64,000 nucleotides of DNA from Leguminivora glycinivorella (GCF_023078275.1 NC_062975.1:6051141-6115140), one strand, 5' to 3'; positions 43,731 through 56,640 are shown, counted from the stretch's first letter. Made by a program: numbers and translations. The notes: generated from the sequence alone by a model not told the origin.

Positions 43731-44122
43731 TACACTAAGAGAAAAAACAACCAGTTTTCATGCTTGTTCAACAAGTTTTTTGGTTAAAATAGCGCCTACG
43801 TGCTCTTTAGTTCAAACAACAAGTTAGATTTTGTTAAGTGCAACTAGTATATTCTACATGTTACTCGTCATTTGAATCAACAATATATTTGAATCAACAA
43901 GTCGATTTTATAAAAGCAACATGACACATATTGTTTTAAACATATGTTTGGCTGATTTAATCAAATATCTTTTAACAAGTTTGACCGTGTTGTCGGAACC
44001 AATTCGACTTGTATTATCAATATTGTGATTTATTCCGTTTAGTAAAATAATTTTGTTTCAAACGGATACACCCGCAACAAGTCGAACTTGTTAAATTCAC
44101 AATGCAAAACTTTCTCAGTGTA
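43731..44122. repeat. Inverted-end element with internal caacaag repeats
   Basis: tacactaagagaaaaa at the left and tttctcagtgta at the right are near-inverse. The interior repeats ttgttcaacaag, caacaagttagattttg, caacaagtcgatttt and caacaagtcgaacttgtt. About 392 bp, no coding capacity. Confidence 0.55.
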
Positions 44123-44139
44123 CGATCCTAAGATTCGTC

Positions 44140-44400
44140 AGCAATTCAGGCGCTTCTCGACCATTTCCATGTGCTAGCTATTAGGCTCATGAGAGTCATG
44201 GGTAGCTCTCTGAAATACCTTGGTTCCAGGTAACCTGCTCCAAAGTTTTTCATTCTTTATCTGGCGAGGGCGTGCATTCATACATTAGATGTCTGACGGT
44301 CTCTTCCTCTTCACCACACATACGACAATCAGTGTTACAAAGCGTAAGTGTTTGTCACGTTGGCTAGGTACCGGCGATCTAATAAGTACAGTAAGCCACG
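44140..44400 (-). pseudogene. LINE C-terminal relic with CxxC...HxxxC knuckle
   Basis: The minus strand reads LTLCNTDCRMCGEEEETVRH, then LMYECTPSPDKE and a stop. The C..C....ET..HL...C pattern is the well-known zinc-knuckle-like motif near the C-terminus of jockey/R1-type LINE proteins. Frame breaks on both sides show decay. The upstream reverse transcriptase is absent. Confidence 0.65.
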
Positions 44401-44529
44401 CTCATCAATCAGCCTTTCTGAATTTGCGTGCAAGCCTTAACGGGGTCACAGCTAAAAGACCTAAATCCATCAAAAATACAAACGATAATAGCCATTCGGA
44501 GTACGGAAGTAGCTGTAGAACGGTGTGAA

Positions 44530-44850
44530 AGGGTAACAGAGATTTATTGTTGGTTTTAATTTACGAAACTCGCACGTAAGTGTTATGTGTTAGGCGATTT
44601 GTTCTGTTTTAATGAGTAGACTTGTGTGAAAACGGAGTTTAAAACGTCACGTTTTTCTTAGTTTTTGCGACTGGTTTTATGATTTTAATTAATTTATTAA
44701 GGGCTCTTTCATTCGCACGTAACATTAGAAATACAAGAATGTCGTAGGGGAGAACGCGCTAAATTTAAACAAAAGCAAACCGCGAGGGCTGCCGCAGCGA
44801 TTTAAAGACTCGAGTTTATAATATTATTACGCCTTGAGTTACACACAATG
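44530..44850. other. No gene seen
   Basis: AT-rich flank of MITE R9 copy 2. Confidence 0.5.
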
Positions 44851-45000
44851 TTTTTCATCACACTTACAAAAAATATATGAAAAGATCAAAAGAAGTTAAA
44901 TAGGGTGTACCAGAAATTTCATAACTCCGGAGAACGTTTTTTCTGTAACTCCCGCTCTGCCTGCCGGCAACTGCACATTTACTTTGGGAATATGATGAAA
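44851..45000. repeat. MITE (R9), copy 2, diverged
   Basis: tttttcatcacacttac at the left and ggaatatgatgaaaa at the right. The interior includes gaaatttcataactccgg, gagaacg and ctgcacattta, in the same order as 39915-40078. Confidence 0.7.
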
Positions 45001-45012
45001 AGTATCTAAGTT

Positions 45013-45059
45013 CGAACTCTTCTTTAGAGTAGATACTAGATACTCTAAAGTAGAGTTCG
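45013..45059. repeat. Short inverted repeat
   Basis: cgaactcttctttagagta is mirrored by tactctaaagtagagttcg, with one offset base, around a 9-bp centre. Confidence 0.75.
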
Positions 45060-46656
45060 CATCGACTAGATACTAAAAATGCAAACTATCTGCGAATAAA
45101 TAGGTATAACAAATGGAACAAAATATAAGTAAGTAGGTACCTAACTACATCGTTTGGAATCGTAAAGTTGGCTATACTGAGCGCTTTTCGCCAGTGGATA
45201 TAAATCTCTTTTATTGTTACTCACTGTTATGCAAATGCACTTTAATGTCATGTTATTGCACCGTAGCAAAAATATAATATTTTGAAAGGCGAGGCGATTG
45301 TTACAAGGTTTGTGTTATCACGATAATTATAAAATTATAATGAAATGTCTGGTGAATGCAGCCTTCGGTGCATTTTGTTGCTGCCACTGCATTATTGAAT
45401 GTTTATTGTTATTTGCAAATTTTGCTAATGAAGTATATAAAAAAAGTGATATTGCTTATTTAACAAATATGACCTAATTGTAAACATAATTCATACTTGA
45501 CCTAATATTGAACTAATTTGATTTGGACATAATTGAAATTATATTTACCTACATGTGTACAATTTTGCAGCTCGCGGTACTAAAACTGCATTGCCTGCCA
45601 TTTTTCCTTACCTGAAACAAATAAAAAGTAATTATAAATCAACATTCTTGTAGGGAAACTCAAAACAAGTATGTGTGTAAGTATAAACACTTTATTATAC
45701 TTTTATACACGTATTAGAAAAAAATATAAAACATTTTATTATTGAAAAAATTATGAAATTCTGATATCTAATAATATCGTCCCTACCTCAATAAAAAACG
45801 TTTCTAACCTCAACGAAAGTGACTCTTAGGTCAGTATTTGAAGAAAGTGGCTATTACCTGACAAAAGAATGAACCTGCTCACATACGAGTCGATTAAGGG
45901 TGACCTTTAGAACAATAGGTACTAGCTGTCATTGTGCGGTAACACTCAGAGTGAAACAGTAATAGTGTAATAAAACTGACTGTTAGAGTATAATTAAAGC
46001 CAATCACATGTTCTCTAAATGAATTAAGCAATTAAAGTGGAGCATATCATTTGGAGTCATATGTTTTAACTAGTTTCTAGTGTAGAAAAAAATAATGGGC
46101 ATTGCTATAATTTTCGCAGAGAAGCAGCTACTCCTATGTAAATCCAAAATAGTGTAGAGTAGGTTTATATTCATATTATTTACAAACACTCCGTCTAGAG
46201 GATGGAAAGTCGTAGAAGCTAGCATAAAATTAAACACATTTTAAAGTAAAGTTAGTCAAGTAGTATGGATAAATAAATATATCTCCCGATCGAAACTGGG
46301 CAAAAAATCGCTTACTCGAGTGCCGTTTAATGTAAACATAATCACAATTTACTTAGTACATTAACATAATTTATTATCTCCCTATAATTAAATTACTTAT
46401 TAAACACATGTATCGTAAATCATATCTGCTAGGCTGATCATTATTATAATGTGCGCACGTACGCATGCGTACAACGTTAATGATTTCATTGATGAAATCG
46501 TATCAATAGTTGAACTACGTAGAGTGCGTAAGTAGCACGAAGCAGAAATACTAACATAATTGACAACTTTAAATCAAAATATGCATAGGTACCAAACACT
46601 CATTCTATTTTTGATTCGTTTTTCAAAGAGCATGATGTTTGAATGAAATATGTAGG
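45060..46656. other. AT-rich interval, candidate recursive splice site only
   Basis: No gene or element recognised apart from the minus-strand CAG/GTAAGG motif at 45611/45612 listed separately. Confidence 0.5.
45606..45628 (-). promoter_or_regulatory. Candidate recursive splice site (zero-length exon)
   Basis: On the minus strand a pyrimidine tract (ctttttatttgttt) is followed by CAG and at once by GTAAGG, with the AG/GT junction between 45612 and 45611. An acceptor directly fused to a donor is the known ratchet-point motif of long insect introns. It fits a long minus-strand intron here, but the motif can also occur by chance. Confidence 0.4.
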
Positions 46657-46735
46657 TACTATCAGCGGCAAAAGTGCATGGCGAATTTATCAATGAATTC
46701 ATTCATAATTTCTCCATGCAATTTTGCTCACTGTA
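46657..46735. repeat. Small MITE (R8), copy 2
   Basis: 79 bp: tactatcagcggcaaaagtg, core atttatcaatgaattcattc, right ccatgcaattttgctcactg. Same family as 38954-39039. Confidence 0.75.
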
Positions 46736-46983
46736 CATGACATGACAACATTTTTCGTCATCGAAGACTTAAGTATACAGCTGCATAAACCTTTTGCACT
46801 CCATCGGTGTCAAACAAGCAAGCAGCCTGCCTAGTAATTACCTCCAACATAATATTTATTTACGCGTCATATATATTATATTGTAGTCGCATACAAATTC
46901 TCAATGCTAAGAATATTCGCGAGCGGCCGGCGTTCTGCCATTATTAACATAACACCGTTAACTTTAATGAAATTCTGTTTTAA
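46736..46983. other. No gene seen
   Basis: AT-rich, nothing assignable. Confidence 0.5.
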
Positions 46984-47184
46984 TTAGCCTCTGCGTTTGT
47001 TTTTTTTTTGATTACGTGTAGGAAGAATATATCCGTTTTGTTTTATTTCAGAGTATATTTGGGCAGCAGGGTTAGCAGTTAGCACATGATTGCCGCGAGA
47101 TAGACTACCCGTCCTTGTGTCATTAATACAGTTAGAAGAAGATGTGTCATCTATCTCGCGGCGACATACTCTCGCGGAAATCAT
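46984..47184 (-). repeat. Repeat-like segment with inverted gccgcgagatag words
   Basis: A 66-codon open frame covers this stretch but does not resemble a known protein. Its centre is bounded by gccgcgagatagac (47092) and the inverse tctatctcgcggc (47150), which suggests a short fold-back element. Confidence 0.4.
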
Positions 47185-47256
47185 GAGTTAGACCTAACGA
47201 TTAGATAGATAGATATACACAATTTTCTTTTTTTTTCGACCCCTGCCCTACTTGCC

Positions 47257-47345
47257 TAGCCGAAATGACAATCGTTGAAGCTACGTGGCGATCGAAAAGC
47301 AGTCTGGATCTGTCGCGTTACAGAAGAGACATAGAGAGACCTATC
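47257..47345 (+). repeat. Diverged R4-related fragment
   Basis: tagccgaaatgacaatcgtt, gcgatcgaaaagcagtctgg and cagaagagacatagagag follow the R4 order. Confidence 0.5.
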
Positions 47346-48895
47346 TATGTATACAGCATTAGCGAATGTTAAGTTGGTAGCGGCTGGTCCATACAAGCCG
47401 ATACCCACCGGCTTGCCTAAAATTGACTACTAGTAAAGTACCTAATGTTAAGGCAGGTTTCTTTTTGCTTAGTGTTGCCTAGCAGAAATTTTCACCAGCC
47501 GCCTCTGAGTGGTAGTGAAGTAAGTTGCGTGTAAAAACGCGCCGAGTTCGGGTCAAGAGTCAACCGCTGCACGGCGGAAGCGAGAGCTTTATTGCATTTG
47601 ATAATACTCTTGTTTATTGCCGGCTGACACACAATGCACACGTAAGAAAATGATACACATTTAGGCACACCGTTAACAGACCAGGCGCAGAATTTATTTT
47701 TACAAAAATTAAATACTTTGTGGATACAATACCAATATCAGAGTATATTAGTCATTTAAGTTCTTAATATTTTCTTGGCAGAAAAGAGGGTATGATAACT
47801 TTGGATAAATAATGCCTATATGTTAGCTAAAGGATGCCGTTTTTTTCATCCCCGTTTAACCACATGGCTTATGACACAAAATTAAGTCGGTAAATGTTGT
47901 ACTACTTTACTTGTATTAACGGATTTTTTTTTCGACAAAAGTTTAAACACGACAAAGTTTTATCTAAGTTTTCTCTGGAAGTACCTATTGGCAGTAAGCA
48001 CTAAATCGAGGCAAAAGTATTCATAGTTCAATTCAAATTATGCATTACTCTTATTATTATTTGTGTGGCAACCGGATTGTTTTGCACGTATTATACTGGT
48101 TTTAACCAAAGCACCTTACTTTCCAGCGATCGCGCATTATAAAGTAGCATAAACTACCACTTTGTTTTGTTAAGGCCAGGCTTTAAAAACTGCAGGATCA
48201 CCTTGCAGTCGTTAGTTATCTTTGTACTTGATGTAAGTTACTAAATATCGAGCTACGGTTCTCCAATGCATTTACACCATTTATTAATTAATTGACTGTC
48301 ATTGTCATTACTGTGACCCCTTACCTAAAACGTGCTAAAACTGATCTTCGGAATATACTAACTAGCACATATTAGGAAGTATTTTTAAAGGGTAAAGAGA
48401 TGCCTGCGCGTGAAATAAGCAGTCTAAATGAGCACAAAAGTTCTTATGTACGTGTTCTTGATCTCTCCAGTTTGCAATATGTATGTCATTCTAGGGAATC
48501 CCACACTATGGCTGCTGCTACTGTGCATCGTTGTTTTCATAGAGTGCACTAGACGCCGATGCTCAAAATACGCTAGTGTGATGTGACCTTAAGAGATCTT
48601 AGGTATACATGTAACCAGTCTGCTGCCGGTACAAGTGAATAAGTAAAACGATTACATAATGGTAGGAAGAAATTATTATTGATGTACACAGATGCGCCTT
48701 TTCACGAGCGATTAGAGCGAAAACACGCGTAAACTCTATGGGTTATGAGTTATGACGTGATTTTATGTAAATGCTTCCGATGGCAATTAATAACGATAGA
48801 CAGAACGATTTATAACACAACAATTATTGATACTGTCAAGAATCTTGTAGTCAGAGAACTCGGTTAGGTGTTTGAATTGGATTCAAAGAAATTAC
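47346..48895. other. No gene seen
   Basis: About 1.5 kb of AT-rich sequence without assignable features. Confidence 0.5.
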
Positions 48896-49145
48896 ATACA
48901 TACAATACATACAATCACGCCTGTATCCCATAAAGGGGTAGGCAGAGCACATGAACTACTCAAGTTCCAGTGACACTCTTGGCAAAAAGGGGTTGAAAGA
49001 AAACGAAATTGTGACATTGCAGTGACAGCTAGGTTGCCACAGCCGCTCGCCTACGCCACAATTTAACCCACGTCCCACAGTCGACTTCTACGACACCCAC
49101 GGGAAGAAAGGGGGTGGTGAAATTCTTAACCCGTCACCACACTGG
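48896..49145 (+). repeat. Dispersed repeat R3, copy 3 (reference orientation)
   Basis: Begins in a tacatacaatacatac run, then cgcctgtatcccataaaggg, ggcagagcacatgaac, ttgaaagaaaacgaaattgt, cagtcgacttctacgacac and gtgaaattcttaacccgtca. No protein. A partial fourth copy starts at 49165 (tacatacatacatacaatcg) and stops near 49245. Confidence 0.8.
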
Positions 49146-49245
49146 CAAAAAAATTAACTTTAGGAATTGTACATACATACATACATACAATCGCGCCTGT
49201 TTACCATAAAGGGATAGGCAGCAGAGCACATGAAACTACAAAAGT

Positions 49246-49934
49246 CCTAGTCTTTAGGAATTGTGTTATTTAAAAAAAAAAACCTGAAAATATTTACTTG
49301 TCTTTGTTTAAAATATGTCTGATTTGAATCATATTCGCGAGGAAACAATTCAATCAATTGACCAATTGTCTCGTCATCGAATCTTTTTCAGCTTTGGCTT
49401 ACGTAAATGTTTTTTTAGGAAACTCCAATCGTTCTACTCCACTATTAATTAATTAAGTAGTAATGTAGGCACGTTGCAGAGTACAAAATAGCGGAAATGG
49501 ACGTACTTATTTACTTCAAGTTCTACAGCTCAAATCAACTATAGTTTACTCACAGTAAACAACTTTGAATCGAAACGTCGAATAGAAGTCCCCAGATTTA
49601 CGAGCGCCATTGGGAGGTCCGCCAACTATGCGAATTGCATCCGAACTATCGGCAGACATGCGACGATACTACTTTATTATGACTGCTTTAAAGTTATCAC
49701 TGTTATCAGGAAGTTATGGGTGCATTGACCTTACAACTTACTTAAATTTAAAGTAATTTAAAGTACTTAAATTAAATGTTTTGTAGGATTATTTCAACGG
49801 TACATACGGTACACCCGTACAACATTCGGTAGGCGGCTACTTCGCATAATATAAGTACATTGTAGATTTGAGCTAGGTAATAGCTATTAAGTTTTTTGTT
49901 AAGTAATATTTTCTGTAATGTAAATTAATGAGTT
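49246..49934. other. No gene seen
   Basis: AT-rich, nothing assignable. Confidence 0.5.
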
Positions 49935-50086
49935 ATATCGTCACTGCTTTGAAAAAAACTTGTATCTTCTTCTGTCAATGAAAAGAAAAAATGTAATAAG
50001 TTTGTATGCAATGCATATATACTTACTGCGTTTTAACTTTGAGGAGCAGTGTGAGATACGAGATTTTTTCAAAGTACTGACGATAT
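49935..50086. repeat. MITE family R5, copy 2
   Basis: 152 bp, atatcgtcactgctttgaaa to tttcaaagtactgacgatat. Same centre as 18754-18903 with scattered differences. Confidence 0.85.
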
Positions 50087-51744
50087 GGTTAGAATATTAA
50101 TTTGTTTTTGATACTATCTATTATCTGTCAATATTATGGTTGGTTTCGTCGGTGGTTATCTGGTTATGTTTTATCTCACAATCTGTGGGATACAACAAAT
50201 ACCCTTAACTAGACTTCTACCCATATAATAACGTGCTAATGTGCATTCAATGATTTATAATTGCATCAAAACCAGCAAAGTTTGTGCTTACATGCAAAGC
50301 CAGCGAGCTTAGCCGCTCATGCCAAAGTTGGATTGCTTCAAGTTGCGAGTTGCGAAGCGCTGGTTACACCGGCCGTCCACTCGATTAAACTTAAAAACTT
50401 ACTTTACGCCACGGCTATTTGCTCTAGTAAGCCAAGACTTAAAAGGAGGCCGATTCTAATGAAAACATTGTAAATGTTCTGATTTTGTTATAATACGACC
50501 TTTCGACGAATGTTCAATTGCTCACACCGAATGATTGTGTTGTACATATGTATCATAAAAAATATGATCAAAATGTTTAGTTCAACCAAGAGACAGAACG
50601 CGCGTGAATGGTGGGATTAAAAAATAAGTCAAATCATAGATTAAATATAAGAAGATCTACTACCTCCACTACACATAGATGGCGCCACAAAAAATAAATC
50701 ACTATAAAATAAAAACAGGCAACTTAGTACCAACGGATTGAAGATGATCCATTTTCCCTTGGGTGTAGGGTATGTATATAGTTTATTCTTATAACGAGAT
50801 GCTCGATCAACACGAGCCAATACTCCAGATTCCATTCCTATTATAGACGCTATTTAAAGAAGAAGAACTTTGATTAATGAAGATAATCAATTAAAGTAGA
50901 TAGCTTTTATTCTCGTCCGCAAACTTCGTGACGAAATGACCACAAACCTACATAGTAGGTGTTTAAACAATTGTAATCCTTATTTATTAAGTAGGTATAT
51001 TTACTGCATGTATTTTTGATATAACCGCAAAATTAAATATCACGTAGAGTAATCATTTCTTCAAAATGTTTTAATGTATTTCGTATATTGATCATTTGTG
51101 ACAGTCATAAAATTTCGTTCTTACTTAGATAGGTAACATGTTTTACTGATTGAATCAAGTAAATGTTTTATAAAACATATGAAAGTTTCACAGTCCTATC
51201 AAAAATACACGCTTAATTTTGACTGACTAGGCACTCAACAATATCAAAATTATTTCAAATATTTATCAAAAATTCCAATCGAAGTCAAACTTGGTACATA
51301 ACCTCTTCCATTATCCGCTAAAAAACCTACTAAACAGCGATATAAAGCGCACAATCATCCTCACTAACCTAATATAACGTTATTACAAAGCAAATTAAAG
51401 GCGCTTTCACTTCACACTCGAAATATCGATTATCGTGTGACATTAGTTCCGGCCGGAGGAGGTGCATCTCTATGCGGAGAAGGTTATTGACCTCAGGATT
51501 ACTTGCATACTAGATGAATAATAAGTTGTGTTACTATTAAAAATTTTAACCTTATTACTGAAACAGAAAGTCGATCGTATCAGACTAGAAAACGGTCCAC
51601 ATGATACGTGTTGCCAGTGTTAATGAGGTTCCCATATTAGTAGTATTTTTATCTGTATATTACCTGACTTTATAACTTCTTATTTTATTTTAATGTTATA
51701 TTCAATCTAGGGTTTCGATATATTTCAAAAAATTTGGAAATAAT
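50087..51744. other. No gene seen
   Basis: A 70-codon frame at 50261 is GC-richer than its flanks, but it shows no domain and no splice or promoter support. The short GC-rich patch at 51450-51485 is unassigned. Confidence 0.45.
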
Positions 51745-51870
51745 TATAATGTAATGTATGTATGTATGTATAAGCTTTATTGTACATAAAGGAAACAAAA
51801 GAGACACAGTTACAGAGTCAGTAATATACAATGTAGGCGGACTTATCCCTTAATGGATGGGGTAATTATT
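51745..51870 (-). repeat. LINE 3' UTR-like fragment with tatg tail
   Basis: The tatgtatgtatgtataagct run followed by ttattgtacataaagg and ggcggacttatccc matches in order the segment at 20421-20510. The simple repeat would be the 3' tail on the minus strand. Confidence 0.5.
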
Positions 51871-51995
51871 TTGATGCCAGTAAATCAAAGATATGTATAA
51901 TTAAAAAATATGTTCAAATGGGTATTAGTAGATTTGGTAATAACTTTGAGTGATCTAGATTGGTGATAAAATAACATATTATACACAAACCATGC

Positions 51996-52168
51996 TGCAG
52001 ATGTAGTGCGAAAAGATTTGCCTTCATATTATTACGGAAACGTACGAACGTGTCATGCTATTTTAGTCAGTCTCAGTACAAGATGTACTGACATTGACTG
52101 AACTAGCATGACAAATACGAACGTTTCCGGAAAAATACGAAGGAAACCCTTTTCGCACTACATCTGCA
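51996..52168. repeat. MITE with ~45-bp inverted arms
   Basis: tgcagatgtagtgcgaaaag through acggaaacgtacgaacgt is mirrored by aacgtttccgg through cttttcgcactacatctgca. 173 bp. Confidence 0.85.
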
Positions 52169-52729
52169 TAGAAATCGATGCCAACTTAGATTGGTCTGTC
52201 TTTGTAATATGTATAATTACTCGTAATTATATTTTACAAAGTATGAAACTTATGGAGCCCGTGAACGTGATAACTTGATAAGGAGCGTTGTTTCATGCGG
52301 TACCATTGATGCTGACCCCACAGAGCACAAATGAGAATAGGCGATGTACAAATCATTCCCAATTACTTCTACTTACTAATCCTTCTCATGCACGGTAGTG
52401 GCTACATGGGGCGGAGACAAATTTTGTAATACATGTAGCTCTCAGACGACTCGCTGCTTAAAAAAACAGTTTAGTAACATAAGAGTTATTAAAAGTTATC
52501 CATTACGCCATTCACAAAACCTGACCTTTGGCCAGAACAAGTTGTAATTGAAAACTGTAATAATTACTGGTATTGCGTAACACCTTTCTCCGTCATGTCA
52601 GTATAAATGATTATGATTAATAACTCTGTATTATGACTGTTTGAAGAACGAATTAGCGTGGCCTATAGGTTAGAAAAAAAATTCAAAAGACCCGCAGTAC
52701 AGCATCGACAACATACAACATGCTACTTT
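52169..52729. other. No gene seen
   Basis: AT-rich, nothing assignable. Confidence 0.5.
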
Positions 52730-53060
52730 AAACATTTATCACTATAAGTACTATCTTATAAAACATTGTTCCCCGCCGCGCCTGTCTGTCTGTTGGTATA
52801 TTAGCGATAAACTCAAAAACGACTGAACAAATTTTTAGGCGATTTCCACCTATAAATAGAGCGATTTTTATGAAGGTACAGCGGGAAAAATCCCGACTGG
52901 GGGGCAATCGCAACTGATTAATTTTTTCCATTATTACACTATTGAGTTCCACATGTATCCACTGAACACGCGTGCCAAAGTCTAATTAATAATGCAAACA
53001 TTGTTAAACATGGGAAAAATGGATCAGTTGCATTTGTCCCCCAGTCGAAATTATGCCGCT
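52730..53060. repeat. Diverged repeat with ccccagtcg words
   Basis: cgactggggggcaatcgcaac (split here as cgactgggggg and caatcgcaac) at 52894, its inverse-like gttgcatttgtcccccagtc at 53028, and a related word at 55245 point to one dispersed family. The edges are unclear. Confidence 0.4.
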
Positions 53061-53869
53061 TACTTTTTTTTAAAGTTTTGTGTAAATTGTTTGAAATATG
53101 ACAACTTCATCCGTATGGTAAGCGAGAAACAGGGATTTGTCGGCCGCGGACACGTTACATTTGATTTGTGTTATTTGATTTATTTGTTACCAGCAGCAAT
53201 AAAATGAATATAATTAATTGAATAAGTATTTGATACGTTTAATGATCTGTAAACTGTAATGGATATCATAATAGTTTAGAGTAAATCGTAAATGTTCTTT
53301 CACACCTACTTGTTTTACAACATCAATTTTACAAAATTAAACGTTTATGTAAATCTATTAACTTTTATTGGTTGCATTTACATATAACTGGTAAATATTT
53401 CACGTAGAGTAAGCTTCATACAAAAATGTTAACCAAATTGCTATTAGAGATGGCGCTGTACCGAGTGCAATTATTACATCGCGCGCAAAGTTATATTGGG
53501 AATGTATTATAAGGTTTTTGGGATTATATATAATAGTTAAGAAAAGTTGCGTACATTGATGGTTTGGTACACAAGCAAAGACAAGCACTTGGATATTTAG
53601 TTTCAATCTACTTATATGCTTATCTGCCATCGTCTTAACAATCAATATATTCACATACCTACTGTCAGTGTCAATCAATCAAACGAAACATCTAAAAGGA
53701 CAGTTTGAATGACAAGTGTTTTGCAAACTGTCACTCATCTAGTCCAAAAATTAATTACCTATACATATGTGCTTTTAAATCTCATTTAGTTGATAATTAG
53801 AAAAATCAACCAATGTAAATAGAAAAAAAAATATTGTCTAACTGATCGCATTAATTAAATTAAATTATA
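53061..53869. other. No gene seen
   Basis: AT-rich, nothing assignable. Confidence 0.5.
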
Positions 53870-54119
53870 AATACATACATAAGCATTATACATAAATTAA
53901 CACGCCTGTAAGCTGTAGTCCCAAATTGGTAGGCAGAGCTCATGAAACTGCTGTTATATCAGTGGCACTTTTAGCCATCGAAATTGTGATATTGCAGTGA
54001 CAAGTTGACAACAGGTCGCTAGCCCATCGCCCACAATAGAACCCAAATACCACAGTCGACTCCTACGACATCAACGGGAGAAAAGGGGGTGGTCAGATTC
54101 TAAGCCCGTCACCACACAT
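53870..54119 (+). repeat. Dispersed repeat R3, copy 5 (diverged)
   Basis: cgcctgtaagctg, ggcagagctcatgaaac, attgcagtgacaag, cacagtcgactcctacgac and cccgtcaccacac, in R3 order. Confidence 0.7.
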
Positions 54120-54371
54120 TAAATATTTTTTTCTACTCCCGTACTGTTATTCGTGACTTACAAGGTCGTGCATAGAACTTTAAAACCCTACATAAAAGAT
54201 GTCAGGACAAGTCTGTCTATACCCTGAAAACATTTAGTAGCAGTAGCACGATATAGCTGTTAAAGTTCAGTAAATATATTGCTACCAACTTAACAAACCA
54301 ATCACTTCATCGTAGAAAATTAAAATATTGTATGAAATAGGTACATTGTTGCCAACCTTAGAATGTCAGAT

Positions 54372-54501
54372 AAAGCCTGGCATTCGCAGAGTCGAGACTC
54401 GTTCGTTTTCTGCTGCGATCATTGGCGACGCGTCGAATCGCATTCAAATGTATGAGAACTCGATTCAACTCGGCTCGATTCGTCTTAGTGGCCAGGCTTC
54501 A
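54372..54501. repeat. MITE with agcctggc ends
   Basis: aaagcctggc and gccaggctt are inverse ends about 130 bp apart. The interior holds partly complementary cgagactcgttcg and cgaatcgag-type words. Confidence 0.6.
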
Positions 54502-54939
54502 AAGAACCATACCATAGACAGTTTTATTTTCATGTTTGCACTCAAACTGCATATTCGAAATGGTAGGTGGTCCACTAGATAACTAAGATGACTGAAAGTA
54601 GGTATTTGTTGAATTTATAATTTTCTTTCAAAGTAAGTGCTTGGTCGTAGAAAAAGTATTGTATGCAACGGTGTTTAACTGAATCAAAAAATGTTCGTGG
54701 CGTCTTTATTAACAATTTTCGGCTTCGCCTCAAATTGTTACCCACGCCACTCAACTTTTTTGACCTCTTTTAACCACCAGTTGCATAAAATACTATAATC
54801 GCCACGAATTTATATGTGCAACTTTTGTCATGGCGATGGCGTCGACGAAACTTTATTACCGTGGACGATATGTCTTTAACATTTGTTTAACCTTTTCGCC
54901 GCTATAATAGTTGTCACCATTAGTGGTCAGTTTTTCAAT
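54502..54939. other. No gene seen
   Basis: Contains short inverse words (ggcgtctttattaacaattt / aaattgttacccacgcc) near 54699-54750, a possible tiny fold-back. Confidence 0.45.
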
Positions 54940-55145
54940 ATAGAGGCTAGGGCTCCCGGTCGCGTCCGTGTTTCGTGTACCCGTTGCCGGGTATCCGTTC
55001 CCGTGTTACACGAATCCGGATTTCTGGCCCGTTTGGAACGGGTAATTAGGGACCGTGTAATTAAGGTCCGGGTACCCGTGTAGTCCGTGCGTCCGGATCG
55101 ACGGACTCTAAAAACCCGCGGGTCCGATCCGTTCTCGACCTATAG
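54940..55145. repeat. GC-rich island of cccgt/acggg words
   Basis: Dense alternation of gtacccgt, cgggtaccc, cgtgta, acgggta and ccggat words in both orientations, giving many short self-complementary pairs. An open frame runs through it, but its Arg/Val-rich composition follows from the repeats. Not a convincing gene. Confidence 0.5.
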
Positions 55146-55313
55146 TGATGCTTGATGATCGTTCGCGTTCTTGGTTCAAGCGAATATGAGAACCAAAAAT
55201 GATAAAACCTTAATAACTAAAATGAGAAAGGGACAGCGGAGCAATTGTGACTGGGGGACAAATTTTAACTAGTCGATTTTTTCCATGTTTTCCATTTTCG
55301 GCATTATTAATTA

Positions 55314-55664
55314 TACAGGGTGGGGCCTGTAACAAAGGCGAAAAATTGAACTGTAGGCTGTACTCCTTATACTGATCAACATTTGTTCAGTGACTTTTAA
55401 AAATTATGAAGTTTTTAAATTTTAAATTTTTCATACAAAATAAATATTAGCTTCAATGTACGCCATTATTGTTGTCATTGACGTTGTCTGTCACACTTTA
55501 GACTTAACAGAATTCGCAATACATTACCTCTTAGAAAAAGCTTTCAAGGGTGATAAAAATCAAAATACAAGTTATTTTTAAAAGTCGCCGAACAAATGTT
55601 GATCAGTATAAGGAGAATAGCCTACAGTTTAATTATTCGCCTTTGTTACAGGCCCCACTCTGTA
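55314..55664. repeat. TA-flanked MITE with ~90-bp inverted arms
   Basis: The left end is tacagggtggggcctgtaac through ccttatactgatcaacattt. The right end is the inverse, finishing caggccccactctgta. TA lies on both sides (55312-55313 and 55665-55666), as in Tc1/mariner-type elements. 351 bp, no transposase. Confidence 0.85.
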
Positions 55665-55666
55665 TA

Positions 55667-56640
55667 TCAGGGCACGCGTTTTCAGTGGCCTAAATTAGAA
55701 AGCATGAAAGTTGGTATGCACATAGCTTTGACGTTCATAAGGATAAATAGAAGTAGAAACACGCTGAGGAGTCAATCTCTTCCCCCACTATTATCTCCCA
55801 TTTTTAGCTTTTTAAATTTTCACGAAAACTATTAAAGGTAGGTATTAAAGGTTTTGGTATGTAAATATTACGAGTAGGTACTTACCAGAAAGATGTTTAG
55901 GAGAAGTACCATGAAATTCTCTACAATATTTCCATTTAAAGTATATTACTAACAGACGGTAGTGCTACCCCTACTCATCCCACTAGTAGTTAAACACAAA
56001 TATTATGCGGGGGACTTAAGCATAATTTTAAAATGATGAGTTAAAGCTATACCTTAACAGACAGTATTGAAGGAAATTTTATGGAGAATATATTTTTCCT
56101 AAATATTGTGATTATAGCTTTCACGGTTTTCATGACAATATAAAAAAACTGAAAATAGTGATATAAAAATGAGGGAAAAGAGGGGAAACATTGACACCTC
56201 GGCGTCTGCGTACTTTTATTTTTTTCTGTTAAGTGTTTGCAAGTTATCTATATACATGTCAAGTCTCATGCTTTTTGTCACACCCTATCCAACTAGCTCA
56301 AGTTAAGAACCAGGACTATGGATACATATTCACTTCAAAGTAGTTCACTCCAAAATAACAAAAAAAAATACCATTCTTAACTAGGTATTTGTAAAACAGC
56401 GCGGCTACATCTAGAACTTTTCAAACAAAAGGTTTGTCCATGTCAAAGGGATGCCGGGTGTGAGGTTTGAGTGTCATTATTATCAGTAAAAAAAAATCAC
56501 CACGGGTATTGGTTATTGTGCCGCCCACAAGTCATTATTACCTTTGTCTTCTCATGCGACGTTAATATTCTACTAACTTTTTAGATAAAAACTAATAACT
56601 CGATAGTTCAAATAAATTTCCTTAATTTGAAGGATATTTA
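55667..56640. other. No gene seen
   Basis: AT-rich, nothing assignable. Confidence 0.5.

Noticed and set aside
46984..47184. 66-codon minus-strand frame considered as a gene
   Set aside because: Bounded internally by inverse gccgcgagatag words and ending in poly-lysine from a T-run; more likely a small fold-back repeat.
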